From Bacteroidales bacterium UBA1208 (GTDB taxonomy: Bacteria > Bacteroidota > Bacteroidia > Bacteroidales > P3), in contig DBXQ01000046.1 in assembly GCA_002309955.1 (NCBI GenBank), positions 3,333 through 18,911 on the forward strand: a DNA stretch of 15,579 nt. The letters are read 5' to 3'. Positions 1 to 7,106 of this stretch are shown in pieces. How positions within the stretch are numbered: position 1 is the stretch's first letter; each line of letters starts with the position of its first letter. The notes under the pieces are model-generated. The model did not search any database. It was not told the origin of the DNA and was given only the letters and a program-made list of their open reading frames with translations. A program made the position numbers and the translations under genes.

Positions 1-1456
1 GGGTGCTCCAGAACTGGCTGACCATGCTTTGGGGACCGCCTTCGCAGAAGAGGAGTGCAGGATAGGTCTTGGTGCTGTCGTAGTCGTAGGGATAGATGAG
101 CCATACGAGCATTTCTTTGCCGTCGGAGGTGGGAATCCAATGTTCCTCGGTGCGACCCATGCGGACTTGGGAGAGGACTTCGGTGTTGATGGCGGAGAGC
201 TGCCGTCCGGTCTGGTTTTCGGCATTGAGCTGATAGTGGAAAATCTCGGAGGGGTGTTGCATGGAGACTTCATTGGCGTAGATGTCGTTGCCTTTGAGGG
301 TGAAGCCGTTGATGTCGTGGCAGGCTTTGGTGACCTGACGGACGGCCTTGGTGTTGACATTGAAGGCGAAGATTTCGTTCATGCCGCGATACATGACGAC
401 GGCTGCCAACTGGCTGTCGTCGTCGCTCCAGGCGATGCCGCTGACACCGTAGTCGAAGTCGGCGGTGTAGTCGGTGCGCTCATTGGTGGCGAAATCGAGA
501 ACCATGAGGCGCAGTTTGTCGCTCTCGTAGCCGTCGTGTTCCATGCTTTCCCATGCGATGCGTTTGCCGTCGTGGCTGAAGACGGGGTTTTGGTCGTAGC
601 CCATGATGCCGTCGCTGATGTTGACGGTGGTGCCGTCGGCGATGGTGTAGACAAAGATGTCGCTGTTGGTGCTGAGAGCATAGTCTTTGCCGGTTTTGGC
701 GCGGCAGGTGTAGGCTATACGTTTGCCGTCGGGCGAGAAGTTGAATTGTTCAACACCGCCCCAAGGACGCATGGGGCACTCGTAGGGCTGGGAGCCGATA
801 ACGTCGACGACGTTGCCCAAGTCAACGGTTTTCTCGGTGAGGGGAGCGAGGAAGATGTGGGGGTATTCGTCGACCCAGTTGTCCCAGTGGCGGTACATGA
901 GGTCTTCGTTGATGCGGCCAGTGGTCTGGGGCAGCCCGGCATAGAGACGGTCGATGGACTCGGGACGTTTGACGGGGAGGTCGCTGATGTAAAGAATCTT
1001 GTCGCCTTTGGGGGAGATTTTGAAGCCCTCGAGACCCGATTCGATGGTGGCGAGAACCTTCTCGGTCTTACGATCGACATTCATGGAAACGATGGTGTTG
1101 CCACGGGCGAAGAGGATGGTGTTGTCGTTGAGCCATACGGGGTTGAACTCGCTTTCGGCGGTGTTGGTGATGCGGACGGCTTGTGCGTTGTCGGAGACAG
1201 GGAGGAGGTAGAGTTCGGCATTGCCTTTGTTTTGGGCGATGTCGTAGTAGGTGTTGGCATAGACCAGACGGGAGCCGTCGGGGCTGAGGGCGTACTCGCC
1301 CATTTTGCCAAGTTGCCACATGAGTTCGGGAGTGAAGCGGCCGTTCTCTACTGTTGTCACAGGTTTTCCGATGATGCCGATGGAATCCTGCTGTTTGTGT
1401 TTGCAGCCTGCAACCAGAAGGAGTGCGGCCGATAGGAGGATAAATGTCTTTTTCAT
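1..1456 (-). CDS. dpp5: DPP5-like S9 family dipeptidyl peptidase lipoprotein (partial, C-terminus beyond the window)
   Basis: The minus strand is open from an ATG at 1456 to the left edge, giving 485 residues without a stop. The N-terminus is a lipoprotein signal with lipobox V-A-G-C and lipidated Cys18. The body is a beta-propeller of the prolyl oligopeptidase family: SPDG-type blade motifs recur (YALSPDG, FNFSPDGKRIAY, FSHDGKRIAW), along with family blocks such as DLMYRHWDNWVDEYPH and ALSTNSDIF. The last residues (CEGGPQSMVSQFWST) open the alpha/beta-hydrolase domain. The Ser-Asp-His triad lies outside the window. From memory these blocks closely resemble Porphyromonas gingivalis DPP5, which releases dipeptides from peptides in the periplasm; that protein is about 680 residues, so about 200 are missing here. 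It is transcribed divergently from the DHH gene. Periplasmic or membrane-anchored peptide breakdown is inferred. The family is secure; assignment to DPP5 rather than another S9 peptidase is likely. Confidence 0.9.
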   Translation of the reverse strand, partial: MKKTFILLSAALLLVAGCKHKQQDSIGIIGKPVTTVENGRFTPELMWQLGKMGEYALSPDGSRLVYANTYYDIAQNKGNAELYLLPVSDNAQAVRITNTAESEFNPVWLNDNTILFARGNTIVSMNVDRKTEKVLATIESGLEGFKISPKGDKILYISDLPVKRPESIDRLYAGLPQTTGRINEDLMYRHWDNWVDEYPHIFLAPLTEKTVDLGNVVDVIGSQPYECPMRPWGGVEQFNFSPDGKRIAYTCRAKTGKDYALSTNSDIFVYTIADGTTVNISDGIMGYDQNPVFSHDGKRIAWESMEHDGYESDKLRLMVLDFATNERTDYTADFDYGVSGIAWSDDDSQLAAVVMYRGMNEIFAFNVNTKAVRQVTKACHDINGFTLKGNDIYANEVSMQHPSEIFHYQLNAENQTGRQLSAINTEVLSQVRMGRTEEHWIPTSDGKEMLVWLIYPYDYDSTKTYPALLFCEGGPQSMVSQFWST

Positions 1457-1482
1457 GTTGGTGGATGATTATATTTTTTTTG

Positions 1483-1514
1483 CAAAAGTACAACTTTTTT
1501 CAAGAACGATAAAA
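1483..1514 (-). promoter_or_regulatory. Bacteroidetes-type promoter for the S9 peptidase gene
   Basis: On the minus strand TACTTTTG at 1490-1483 matches the -7 consensus TAnnTTTG and is extended to GTACTTTTGCA. A weak -33 element (TTTT, plus-strand 1511-1514) lies 20 nt upstream. Transcription would start a few bases past the box, leaving a leader of about 20 nt before the ATG at 1456. Confidence 0.6.
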
Positions 1515-1519
1515 AAAAC

Positions 1520-1551
1520 TTACAAGATTTCGTGGAAAAGTAGTATTTTTG
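1520..1551 (+). promoter_or_regulatory. Bacteroidetes-type promoter for the DHH-FKBP genes
   Basis: TATTTTTG at 1544-1551 matches TAnnTTTG and is extended to GTATTTTTGCA. The -33 region is poor (TTAC at 1520-1523, spacer 20). The leader to the ATG at 1584 would be about 28 nt. It lies back to back with the peptidase promoter without overlapping it. Confidence 0.6.
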
Positions 1552-1583
1552 CAGTTTGATAGAATAGCAGTAAAAAGGTTCTA

Positions 1584-2636
1584 ATGTACACAAAAGGATT
1601 TGATATCCAAGACATAGCAACATTCGGGCAATGGATTGCGGAAGGGCAGAATATGCTGTTGGTTTCGCACATGAACGCCGACGGCGACGCATGCGGCAGT
1701 CTTTTAGGCATGACGCTGATGATGGATAGGGCCGCCCGCGAGGGATGCCGTATCACGCCGGTGCTGCCCAACGGATGTCCAAAGAATTTTGTGTGGCTGC
1801 CCAGTGCCGACCGCATTGTGAACGGCGAGAAGGAACGGGAGGAGTGGCGGAAGCGACTGGAAGAGGCGGATTTGGCCGTGTGTGTGGACTTGAATACACC
1901 CTCGCGCACGGATATGCTGGCGGAAGAGTTGCGTGCCGCCCAATGCCGGAAGGTGTTGATAGACCACCACCACAACCCTGACAGGAAGGAGTTTGACCTG
2001 ATTTTCTCGGCACCGGAGATTTCGAGTACTTGCGAACTGGTGCTGTGGCTGACGAAGGCGATGTGGGAGGAACGGTTTATGAATCGCGATGTAGCCACCT
2101 GCCTATACACGGGATTGAACACCGATACAGGCGGCTTTGCGTTCAGCTGTGAGCAGCCGAGCTGTTTCGAAGCCGCTGCCGAACTGGTGAAATATGATAT
2201 CCATCCGGCTGAGATTCACAACCGGATTGTGAACACTTTCTCGGTGGATCGCATGCGTTTCTATGGCTTTGCACTGAATGAACGGCTGCGGATTTACCCT
2301 GCCCAGCGAGTGGCGCTGATGGCTTTCTCGCTGAGGGACCAAGAGCGGTTCGGGGTGAACGGTGAGGATATGGAAGGGCTGGTGAACTACACGCTGATGA
2401 TGAAGGAGATGGAAGTGGGAGCCCTGCTGAGAGAGGAACGGGGCCGCACCAAGGTGTCGCTAAGGGCAAAGTATGGTGTTGACGTGAACCTGATGGCCCA
2501 GAAGCTGGGAGGAGGCGGACACACCAAGGCGGCAGGAGCCACCTGCACGATGTCGTTTGAGAAGACCCTCGAAGAAGTGGAAAGGCTGCTGGGCATTGCG
2601 GATGTGGAACCTTTGCATTGGGAGACAGAAAGATGA
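1584..2636 (+). CDS. nrnA: DHH/DHHA1 family phosphoesterase, NrnA type (nanoRNase / pAp phosphatase)
   Basis: The 350-residue protein shows the full DHH signature: SHMNADGDACGS (Asp33, Asp35 as metal ligands), VDLN (Asp102), the DHHHN motif at 127-131 and LNTDTGGF around Asp181. The C-terminal DHHA1 domain carries GGGGHTKAAG at 309-318. NrnA enzymes are Mn-dependent; they degrade 2-5 nt RNA fragments and remove the 3' phosphate from pAp. Length and motif order fit that family, which sits in the cytoplasm. The ATG at 1584 follows a good promoter and gives the expected N-terminus. Its stop overlaps the next start by 4 nt (ATGA), suggesting coupled translation with the GldI-like lipoprotein. The family is secure. 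The exact substrate (nanoRNA, pAp or a cyclic dinucleotide product) cannot be read from the sequence. Confidence 0.88.
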   Translation: MYTKGFDIQDIATFGQWIAEGQNMLLVSHMNADGDACGSLLGMTLMMDRAAREGCRITPVLPNGCPKNFVWLPSADRIVNGEKEREEWRKRLEEADLAVCVDLNTPSRTDMLAEELRAAQCRKVLIDHHHNPDRKEFDLIFSAPEISSTCELVLWLTKAMWEERFMNRDVATCLYTGLNTDTGGFAFSCEQPSCFEAAAELVKYDIHPAEIHNRIVNTFSVDRMRFYGFALNERLRIYPAQRVALMAFSLRDQERFGVNGEDMEGLVNYTLMMKEMEVGALLREERGRTKVSLRAKYGVDVNLMAQKLGGGGHTKAAGATCTMSFEKTLEEVERLLGIADVEPLHWETER

Positions 2637-3160
2637 AAGGCAAAGTCTATATAGCGGGATTGTTGATGGCTGCCGCCCTGTGGGTGGCGGGCTGCGGCGA
2701 CCGCACTCCTACCATTGAGCTGCAGGGAGACAAGACCGCCTCGGTGAAGGAGAATATGATAAACGCCAACCGTGTGGTGATACAGTCGGAGGCCACCCAG
2801 ATTGACGCCTATCGGCAACGGAGAGGCTGGGAGACGAAGGCTTTGCGCTGCGGGGCAGAATACCTGCTAAGAAGGAAGGGCGAAGGCGGCATGGTGGAAC
2901 CTGACGACACGGTGGTTGTGACATACCGATTAGAAGCCTTGGACGGCACCCCTTTCTACCGTCACCAGACCGACACGCTGGTGGTGGGACGCCGTGAGGT
3001 GACTGTGGCGATGGATGATTTGCTGGAGCAGGTGCCTTATGGCAGCCAGGCATGGTTGATAGCCCCTTCGAACACGGCCTACGGAGTAGTGGGCGACGGC
3101 GACAGGGTGGGCTCACGCACCGTGATAGTTTATGACATTCAAGAAATAAAAAGGAAATAA
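2633..3160 (+). CDS. FKBP-fold lipoprotein, GldI-like
   Basis: I chose the ATG at 2633, which overlaps the DHH stop (ATGA) and gives a normal lipoprotein signal (lipobox V-A-G-C, Cys21); an ATG at 2618 only adds five residues. The 175-residue protein has a linker and then a C-terminal FKBP-type prolyl isomerase fold from about residue 75: VVVTYRLEALDGTPF, a central MDDLLEQVPYG segment and TAYG, ending in a beta strand (TVIVYDIQEI). Several usual FKBP pocket residues look replaced: the FD after the first strands is FY, and the VIxGWEEG segment lacks its Trp. It may therefore be a chaperone rather than an efficient isomerase. Size, lipid anchor and position after a DHH gene recall GldI of gliding and T9SS-bearing Bacteroidetes. 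That identity is an inference; the FKBP fold is likely. Confidence 0.7.
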   Translation: MKGKVYIAGLLMAAALWVAGCGDRTPTIELQGDKTASVKENMINANRVVIQSEATQIDAYRQRRGWETKALRCGAEYLLRRKGEGGMVEPDDTVVVTYRLEALDGTPFYRHQTDTLVVGRREVTVAMDDLLEQVPYGSQAWLIAPSNTAYGVVGDGDRVGSRTVIVYDIQEIKRK

Positions 3161-3186
3161 CAACATAAATAATTACACAAAAAAAA

Positions 3187-4101
3187 ATGAAAAAAACATT
3201 ATTCTTTGCCACTTTGGCACTGACAGTGGCCGCTTTTATGACGGCTTGCAACTGCAACAATTTCAAACAGACCGAGAACGGCCTCCTGTACCGTTTCGAG
3301 ACCGAGAATAGCGAGGGCGAGCAGCCCAAGGCCGGCGACGTGCTGGTTGGCGAACTGATTCTGCGTCTGGAGGAGGATACCCTGTTCAACAACACTGGCA
3401 ACCCCGACCGTATTTTCCAGGTTGCTGAAGCTCCTATGTTCAAAGGCGACATCGTTGAAGGTTTGACGATGATGCATGTGGGCGACAAGGCTATCTTCAA
3501 AATCCCTGCTGACTCGATTGGCAATTTCATGATGGACAACCAGATGCCCCAGCAGTACAAGAGAGGCAGCGGCCAGTTCTTCTACTATGAAATCTCGCTG
3601 ATGGATCTCGTCACCAAGGACGAGTTGGCTCAGGAACAGGCCAACTTCATCGAAGAGATGAACCAGCGCAAAGAGAACGAGCCCGCCACTTTGGCCAAGT
3701 ATATCGCCGACAACAACATCACAGTGAAGCCCACCAAGAGCGGCCTTTACATCGTGGTGAACAAGAAAGGCGACGGCGCCAAGGTTGCCGCCGGCAAAAA
3801 GATTGCTGTGAACTATACGGGTCGTCTGCTTGACGGTACTCTGTTTGACACCAGCCGTGAGGCCGATGCAAAAGAGGCCAACAAAGTAAACAAAGACCGT
3901 AAGTATGAACCCATGACCTACACTGTGGGTGCTCAGCCCATGATTAAGGGTTGGGACGAAGGCATTATGGGTCAGACCGCCGGCAGCGACATTACGCTGA
4001 TTATGCCCTCAGAGCTGGCTTACGGTGCCCGTGGTGCAGGAAAAGACATCCTCCCCTACAGCCCGCTGATTTTCAACGTGACCATCGAGTCTGTTGAATA
4101 A
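3187..4101 (+). CDS. FKBP-type peptidyl-prolyl cis-trans isomerase lipoprotein with two FKBP-like domains
   Basis: The 304-residue product has a signal ending in M-T-A-C (Cys21), so it is probably lipid-anchored and periplasmic or outer-membrane. Residues about 30-140 resemble an FKBP domain (AGDVLVGELILRL, then FKGDIVEGLTMMHVGDKAIFKIP, then FFYYEISLMD). After a charged helical linker at 142-175, residues 180-304 form a canonical FKBP domain: VNYTGRLLDGTLFDTS (208-223), MIKGWDEGIMGQ (252-263), PSELAYGARG (274-283) and FNVTIESV. Pocket residues expected for catalysis (Tyr210, Phe220, Asp221, Trp256, Tyr279) are present, so the second domain should catalyse proline isomerisation during folding of exported proteins. 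The gene lies 26 nt after the GldI-like gene with no promoter in between, so the two are probably co-transcribed, and is followed by a hairpin terminator. Confidence 0.9.
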   Translation: MKKTLFFATLALTVAAFMTACNCNNFKQTENGLLYRFETENSEGEQPKAGDVLVGELILRLEEDTLFNNTGNPDRIFQVAEAPMFKGDIVEGLTMMHVGDKAIFKIPADSIGNFMMDNQMPQQYKRGSGQFFYYEISLMDLVTKDELAQEQANFIEEMNQRKENEPATLAKYIADNNITVKPTKSGLYIVVNKKGDGAKVAAGKKIAVNYTGRLLDGTLFDTSREADAKEANKVNKDRKYEPMTYTVGAQPMIKGWDEGIMGQTAGSDITLIMPSELAYGARGAGKDILPYSPLIFNVTIESVE

Positions 4102-4113
4102 CATTGCATTCAG

Positions 4114-4150
4114 AATGGATGGCGGACATGAATCATTTCCGCCATCCATT
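4114..4150 (+). terminator. Hairpin terminator after the FKBP gene
   Basis: A perfect 13-bp stem (4114-4126 with 4138-4150) and an 11-nt loop lie 12 nt after the FKBP stop, followed by TTATAT. The stem is strong but the T-tract short, so some read-through into adk is possible. I saw no clear promoter between here and adk. Confidence 0.7.
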
Positions 4151-4194
4151 TTATATCATTCACTTCACACCACTTCAAACACTCCCTTTACAAA

Positions 4195-4758
4195 ATGAAG
4201 AACATTGTCATCTTTGGAGCTCCCGGTGCCGGAAAAGGCACACAGAGCGATTTTATTGTAGAGAAGTACGGTCTCACCCATATATCCACGGGCGATTTGC
4301 TGCGCAAGGAGATTGCCGACGGCACCCCATTAGGACTCCGCATCAAAGGCATAATGGATGCCGGGCAACTGGTCAGCGACGACATCGTGGTAGAGATGAT
4401 TGACAACGCCATAGCCCGCGACACAAAGGGCATACTCTTCGACGGATTCCCCCGCAATGTGGCGCAAGCTGAGACCCTCGACCGTCTGCTGAACAAACAC
4501 GGACGCACCCTCACCTGCATGGTGAGACTGGAGGTGCCCCGCGAAGAGCTGATACGCCGCATGCTGGAGCGTGCCAAGATTAGCGGTCGCAGCGACGACA
4601 ACGAAGAGACCATCAAGAACCGCTTGGTGGAATATGAAAACAAGACCCTGCCCGTGGCTTCATACTATGAAAAGCAGGGTAAAGAGGTAAAGATTAACGG
4701 TCTGGGCGACATCAAGCGTATCTCGCAGGATATTGCCAATGCCATCGAAAACCTCTAA
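4195..4758 (+). CDS. adk: Adenylate kinase
   Basis: The 187-residue protein has the P-loop GAPGAGKGT (8-16), the AMP-binding STGDLLR (31-37), GFPRNVAQA (84-92) and the short lid GRSDDNEETIKNRL (131-144). It reversibly converts ATP plus AMP to two ADP in the cytoplasm. The length and the short, Zn-less lid match the short adenylate kinases common in Bacteroidetes. The ATG at 4195 places the P-loop at the expected position near the N-terminus. It lies between two hairpins and directly upstream of obg. Assignment is secure. Confidence 0.97.
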   Translation: MKNIVIFGAPGAGKGTQSDFIVEKYGLTHISTGDLLRKEIADGTPLGLRIKGIMDAGQLVSDDIVVEMIDNAIARDTKGILFDGFPRNVAQAETLDRLLNKHGRTLTCMVRLEVPREELIRRMLERAKISGRSDDNEETIKNRLVEYENKTLPVASYYEKQGKEVKINGLGDIKRISQDIANAIENL

Positions 4759-4778
4759 ATAGTTAAAGACATAGTGAT

Positions 4779-4806
4779 GGGCTGTCAGACCAAAGGCCGA
4801 CAGCCC
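4779..4806 (+). terminator. Terminator-like hairpin between adk and obg
   Basis: An 8-bp GC-rich stem (4779-4786 with 4799-4806) and a 12-nt loop, followed by TTATTATAA, lie 20 nt after adk. The T-tract is imperfect, so this may be an attenuating hairpin or a weak terminator. Confidence 0.5.
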
Positions 4807-4855
4807 TTATTATAAAATCATTCAACCTACAACACATCAAGCCCCTACCTCGATC

Positions 4856-5857
4856 ATGACATCCAACTTTGTCGACTACGTCAAGATATTTATCCGCTCG
4901 GGCAAAGGCGGCGCGGGCTCGGCACATCTGCTGCGTGTGAAATATAACGCCAAGGCGGGTCCCGACGGAGGCGACGGAGGCCGTGGCGGACATGTTATCC
5001 TGCGCGGTAACAGCCAACGCTGGACACTCCTGCACCTTAAATATACAAAACATGTGTTTGCCGAGGACGGCCAGCACGGAGGCGAAAACCTTTGCACCGG
5101 ACGCACGGGTGCCGACCAAATAATCGACGTCCCGCTGGGATGCATTTGCCGCGATGCCGAGACTGGGGAAGTGCTGGGCGAAGTGACTGAGGACGGGCAG
5201 CAGGTCATCATTGCCAAAGGTGGTCGCGGAGGATACGGCAACGACCACTTCAAATCGCCTACCAACCAGACACCCCGCTATGCACAGCCCGGCGAACCTG
5301 CTGTGGAACGATGGGTAATCATTGAGTTGAAAGTGCTGGCCGACGTGGGTCTTGTGGGTTTCCCGAATGCAGGCAAATCGACATTCCTGAGTGTTGTTTC
5401 GGCTGCCAAGCCCGAAATTGCCGACTATCCTTTCACCACCCTTGTGCCCAACCTTGGCATAGTGAAATATCACGACAACCAGTCGTTTTGCATTGCCGAC
5501 ATTCCCGGAATCATTGAGGGAGCCAGCGAAGGGAAAGGCCTTGGACTCCGTTTTCTGCGTCATATCGAACGGAACTCCATACTGCTTTTCATGGTCAGCT
5601 GCGAACAGCTCGACATTGCCCGCGAGTACCAAATACTGCTTGAGGAGCTGCGGAAATACAATCCCGAGCTCCTTGACAAACAACGTCTGCTGGCCATCAC
5701 CAAAAGCGACATTATCGACGAAACGATGATGCAACAACTACAGGAACACCTGCCCAAGGATGTGGACCACATATTTATCTCGGCTGTGACGGGATACCAT
5801 ATTCCCGAATTGAAAGACCTTATTTTCAAAAAACTGAAAGCCGATGCAGAATCTTGA
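4856..5857 (+). CDS. obg: Obg family GTPase (ribosome assembly)
   Basis: The 333-residue protein starts with the glycine-rich Obg fold (about 1-160), with GKGGAGS, GPDGGDGGRGG and KGGRGGYGN. The G domain follows: G1 GFPNAGKS (168-175), switch FTT (193-195), G3 DIPG (215-218), G4 TKSD (282-285) and G5 ISA (308-310). Obg proteins bind the large ribosomal subunit and link GTP levels to ribosome maturation and growth. The protein stops soon after the G domain; it has no OCT domain and lacks the C-terminal tail I would expect in many Bacteroidetes Obg proteins, which are nearer 390 residues. The G4 motif is TKSD instead of the usual NKxD, as in some Obg proteins. Its end overlaps the PAP2 gene by 14 nt, suggesting coupled translation. 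The family is certain. Confidence 0.95.
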   Translation: MTSNFVDYVKIFIRSGKGGAGSAHLLRVKYNAKAGPDGGDGGRGGHVILRGNSQRWTLLHLKYTKHVFAEDGQHGGENLCTGRTGADQIIDVPLGCICRDAETGEVLGEVTEDGQQVIIAKGGRGGYGNDHFKSPTNQTPRYAQPGEPAVERWVIIELKVLADVGLVGFPNAGKSTFLSVVSAAKPEIADYPFTTLVPNLGIVKYHDNQSFCIADIPGIIEGASEGKGLGLRFLRHIERNSILLFMVSCEQLDIAREYQILLEELRKYNPELLDKQRLLAITKSDIIDETMMQQLQEHLPKDVDHIFISAVTGYHIPELKDLIFKKLKADAES

Positions 5858-6443
5858 GCAACTGGACACGACCGCTTTCTACTGGATAAACCAACACCAC
5901 AATGTCGTGGCCGACTGGGTGCTTTGGATTGCCAGCCAACCCTGGTCGTGGGCTATTGTGCTCGTCGTGGCCTTTTGCTTTACCACCCTCCGCAAAGAGC
6001 CACAGCGATGGTGGCTTGTGCTGGCAGGCATAGGCTTGTGTTTTCTTCTCTCTGACCGCATCTCCGTGGTCTGTTTTAAAGATGTTTTCTGCCGTCTGCG
6101 CCCTTGCAATGCCCTTGAAGGAGTCAGGATGTTCCGCACCTCGTGCGGTGGACTCTATGGGTTCGTCTCATCCCATGCCGCCAATGTCTTTGCTTTGGCC
6201 GCTTTTCTTAGTCTTCGCTTTCGCAACAAGTCATCACGTTCATGGCTCTTCGCCCTGATGCTCTTCCTATGGGCTGCGGTGGTGTGCTATTCCCGCCCCT
6301 ATCTTGGCAAACATTATCCCGGCGACGTGATATGCGGAGCACTGTTGGGGATTCTTATCGGCACCGCTGTTTTTTTTCTTGCCCAATTTATTGAAAACAT
6401 GCTTTCTAAACAAAAAGAAAGAAAAAAAATTGCTCAAAAATGA
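5844..6443 (+). CDS. PAP2 family membrane phosphatase
   Basis: The 199-residue integral membrane protein has about five hydrophobic segments and the three PAP2 motifs: KDVFCRLRP (Lys79, Arg86, Pro87), SSHAAN (Ser110, His111) and SRPYLGKHYPGD (Ser150, Arg151, His157, Asp161). These residues form the phosphohistidine-type active site facing the periplasm. Family members remove phosphate from undecaprenyl pyrophosphate, phosphatidic acid, phosphatidylglycerophosphate or lipid A; the sequence alone does not say which. Recycling of the undecaprenyl carrier is a reasonable guess in a housekeeping cluster. The ATG at 5844 overlaps the 3' end of obg by 14 nt in another frame. The C-terminus is a lysine-rich cytoplasmic tail. 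The family is secure, the substrate unknown. Confidence 0.9.
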   Translation: MQNLEQLDTTAFYWINQHHNVVADWVLWIASQPWSWAIVLVVAFCFTTLRKEPQRWWLVLAGIGLCFLLSDRISVVCFKDVFCRLRPCNALEGVRMFRTSCGGLYGFVSSHAANVFALAAFLSLRFRNKSSRSWLFALMLFLWAAVVCYSRPYLGKHYPGDVICGALLGILIGTAVFFLAQFIENMLSKQKERKKIAQK

Positions 6444-6505
6444 AACAAAAAAACAACATTTGCGTATATTCGAACGTGCTTACTTATTTCAAAGATGTAT
6501 TTGAC

Positions 6506-6540
6506 GGGACGTCTCCGATGTGGGGGCGTTCTCGTTTTTT
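6506..6540 (+). terminator. Hairpin plus T-tract between PAP2 and cvpA
   Basis: An 11-bp stem (6506-6516 with 6522-6532) containing four G-T pairs, with a 5-nt loop, is followed by CG and six Ts. It lies 62 nt after the PAP2 stop and 41 nt before cvpA. It probably ends PAP2 transcription. It could instead be a leader hairpin if the cvpA promoter is further upstream, since near-matches to the -7 box occur at 6465-6472 and 6496-6503. Confidence 0.6.
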
Positions 6541-6581
6541 ATAGACTACTTTATTCCTTTATTCATCAATAACACAACAAC

Positions 6582-7106
6582 ATGACATTCTTAGACATCA
6601 TCATCGCCATTCCGCTTGTCTTCTTCATCTACAAAGGATGGAAACGCGGCATCATATTCGAAGTAGCCACCTTGCTCGGCATTCTGGCCGGTTGCTGGGC
6701 AGCGATACACCTCTCCACATGGGTGGCCGAATCGCTCAAACTCGAAGGCGAAGGCTCCATCCTTATTGCCTTCTTCATCACCTTCATGGGTGCCATAGTG
6801 CTTGCCTATTTCCTTGGCAAAGTGGTTGAAGGTCTTTTCAAGATGGTCAAAGCCGAATTCCTTAACAAACTATTAGGCTCTGTGGTAGGCATGCTCAAAT
6901 GCCTCATCGTCATCAGCATCCTACTCAACTTTATCCTCCTTATCGACAGGAACCATGTGCTCATCACCCCAAAACTACAGGAAGAAAGCATACTCTACAA
7001 GCCCACCTACACCATCGGAAACAAACTCTCCCAGTCGCTCAAAACCTATATAATAGAAAAGCGTAACGAGTTAGCCGAACAAAACAAAGCCAAAGAGTCA
7101 TGCTGA
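6582..7106 (+). CDS. cvpA: CvpA family inner-membrane protein
   Basis: The 174-residue protein has four hydrophobic segments (about 5-17, 25-45, 60-80 and 100-125) separated by short polar loops, with a conserved CvpA-type start: FLDIIIAIPLVFFIYKGWKRGI. CvpA proteins are needed for colicin V production in E. coli and have been linked to envelope stress and bile resistance elsewhere; the biochemical activity is not known. The C-terminal 50 residues are charged and probably cytoplasmic. It opens a gene run that leads to the pyrimidine genes. Its stop overlaps the dihydrouridine synthase start by 7 nt. Family placement rests on topology and the N-terminal motif and is good. Confidence 0.85.
   Translation: MTFLDIIIAIPLVFFIYKGWKRGIIFEVATLLGILAGCWAAIHLSTWVAESLKLEGEGSILIAFFITFMGAIVLAYFLGKVVEGLFKMVKAEFLNKLLGSVVGMLKCLIVISILLNFILLIDRNHVLITPKLQEESILYKPTYTIGNKLSQSLKTYIIEKRNELAEQNKAKESC

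Noticed and set aside
29..1435. Long plus-strand open frame of 468 codons
   Set aside because: It is antisense to the S9 peptidase frame, which has a signal peptide and family motifs. The plus translation is a low-complexity Val/Gly/Asp/Phe sequence typical of the reverse of a GC-biased gene.
2709..3560. Minus-strand open frame of 283 codons
   Set aside because: It crosses two plus-strand lipoprotein genes with proper signals and domains; its translation is Ser/Pro/Arg-rich with no motif.
4763..5737. Minus-strand open frame of 324 codons
   Set aside because: It is the reverse of obg, whose G1-G5 motifs are all visible on the plus strand.
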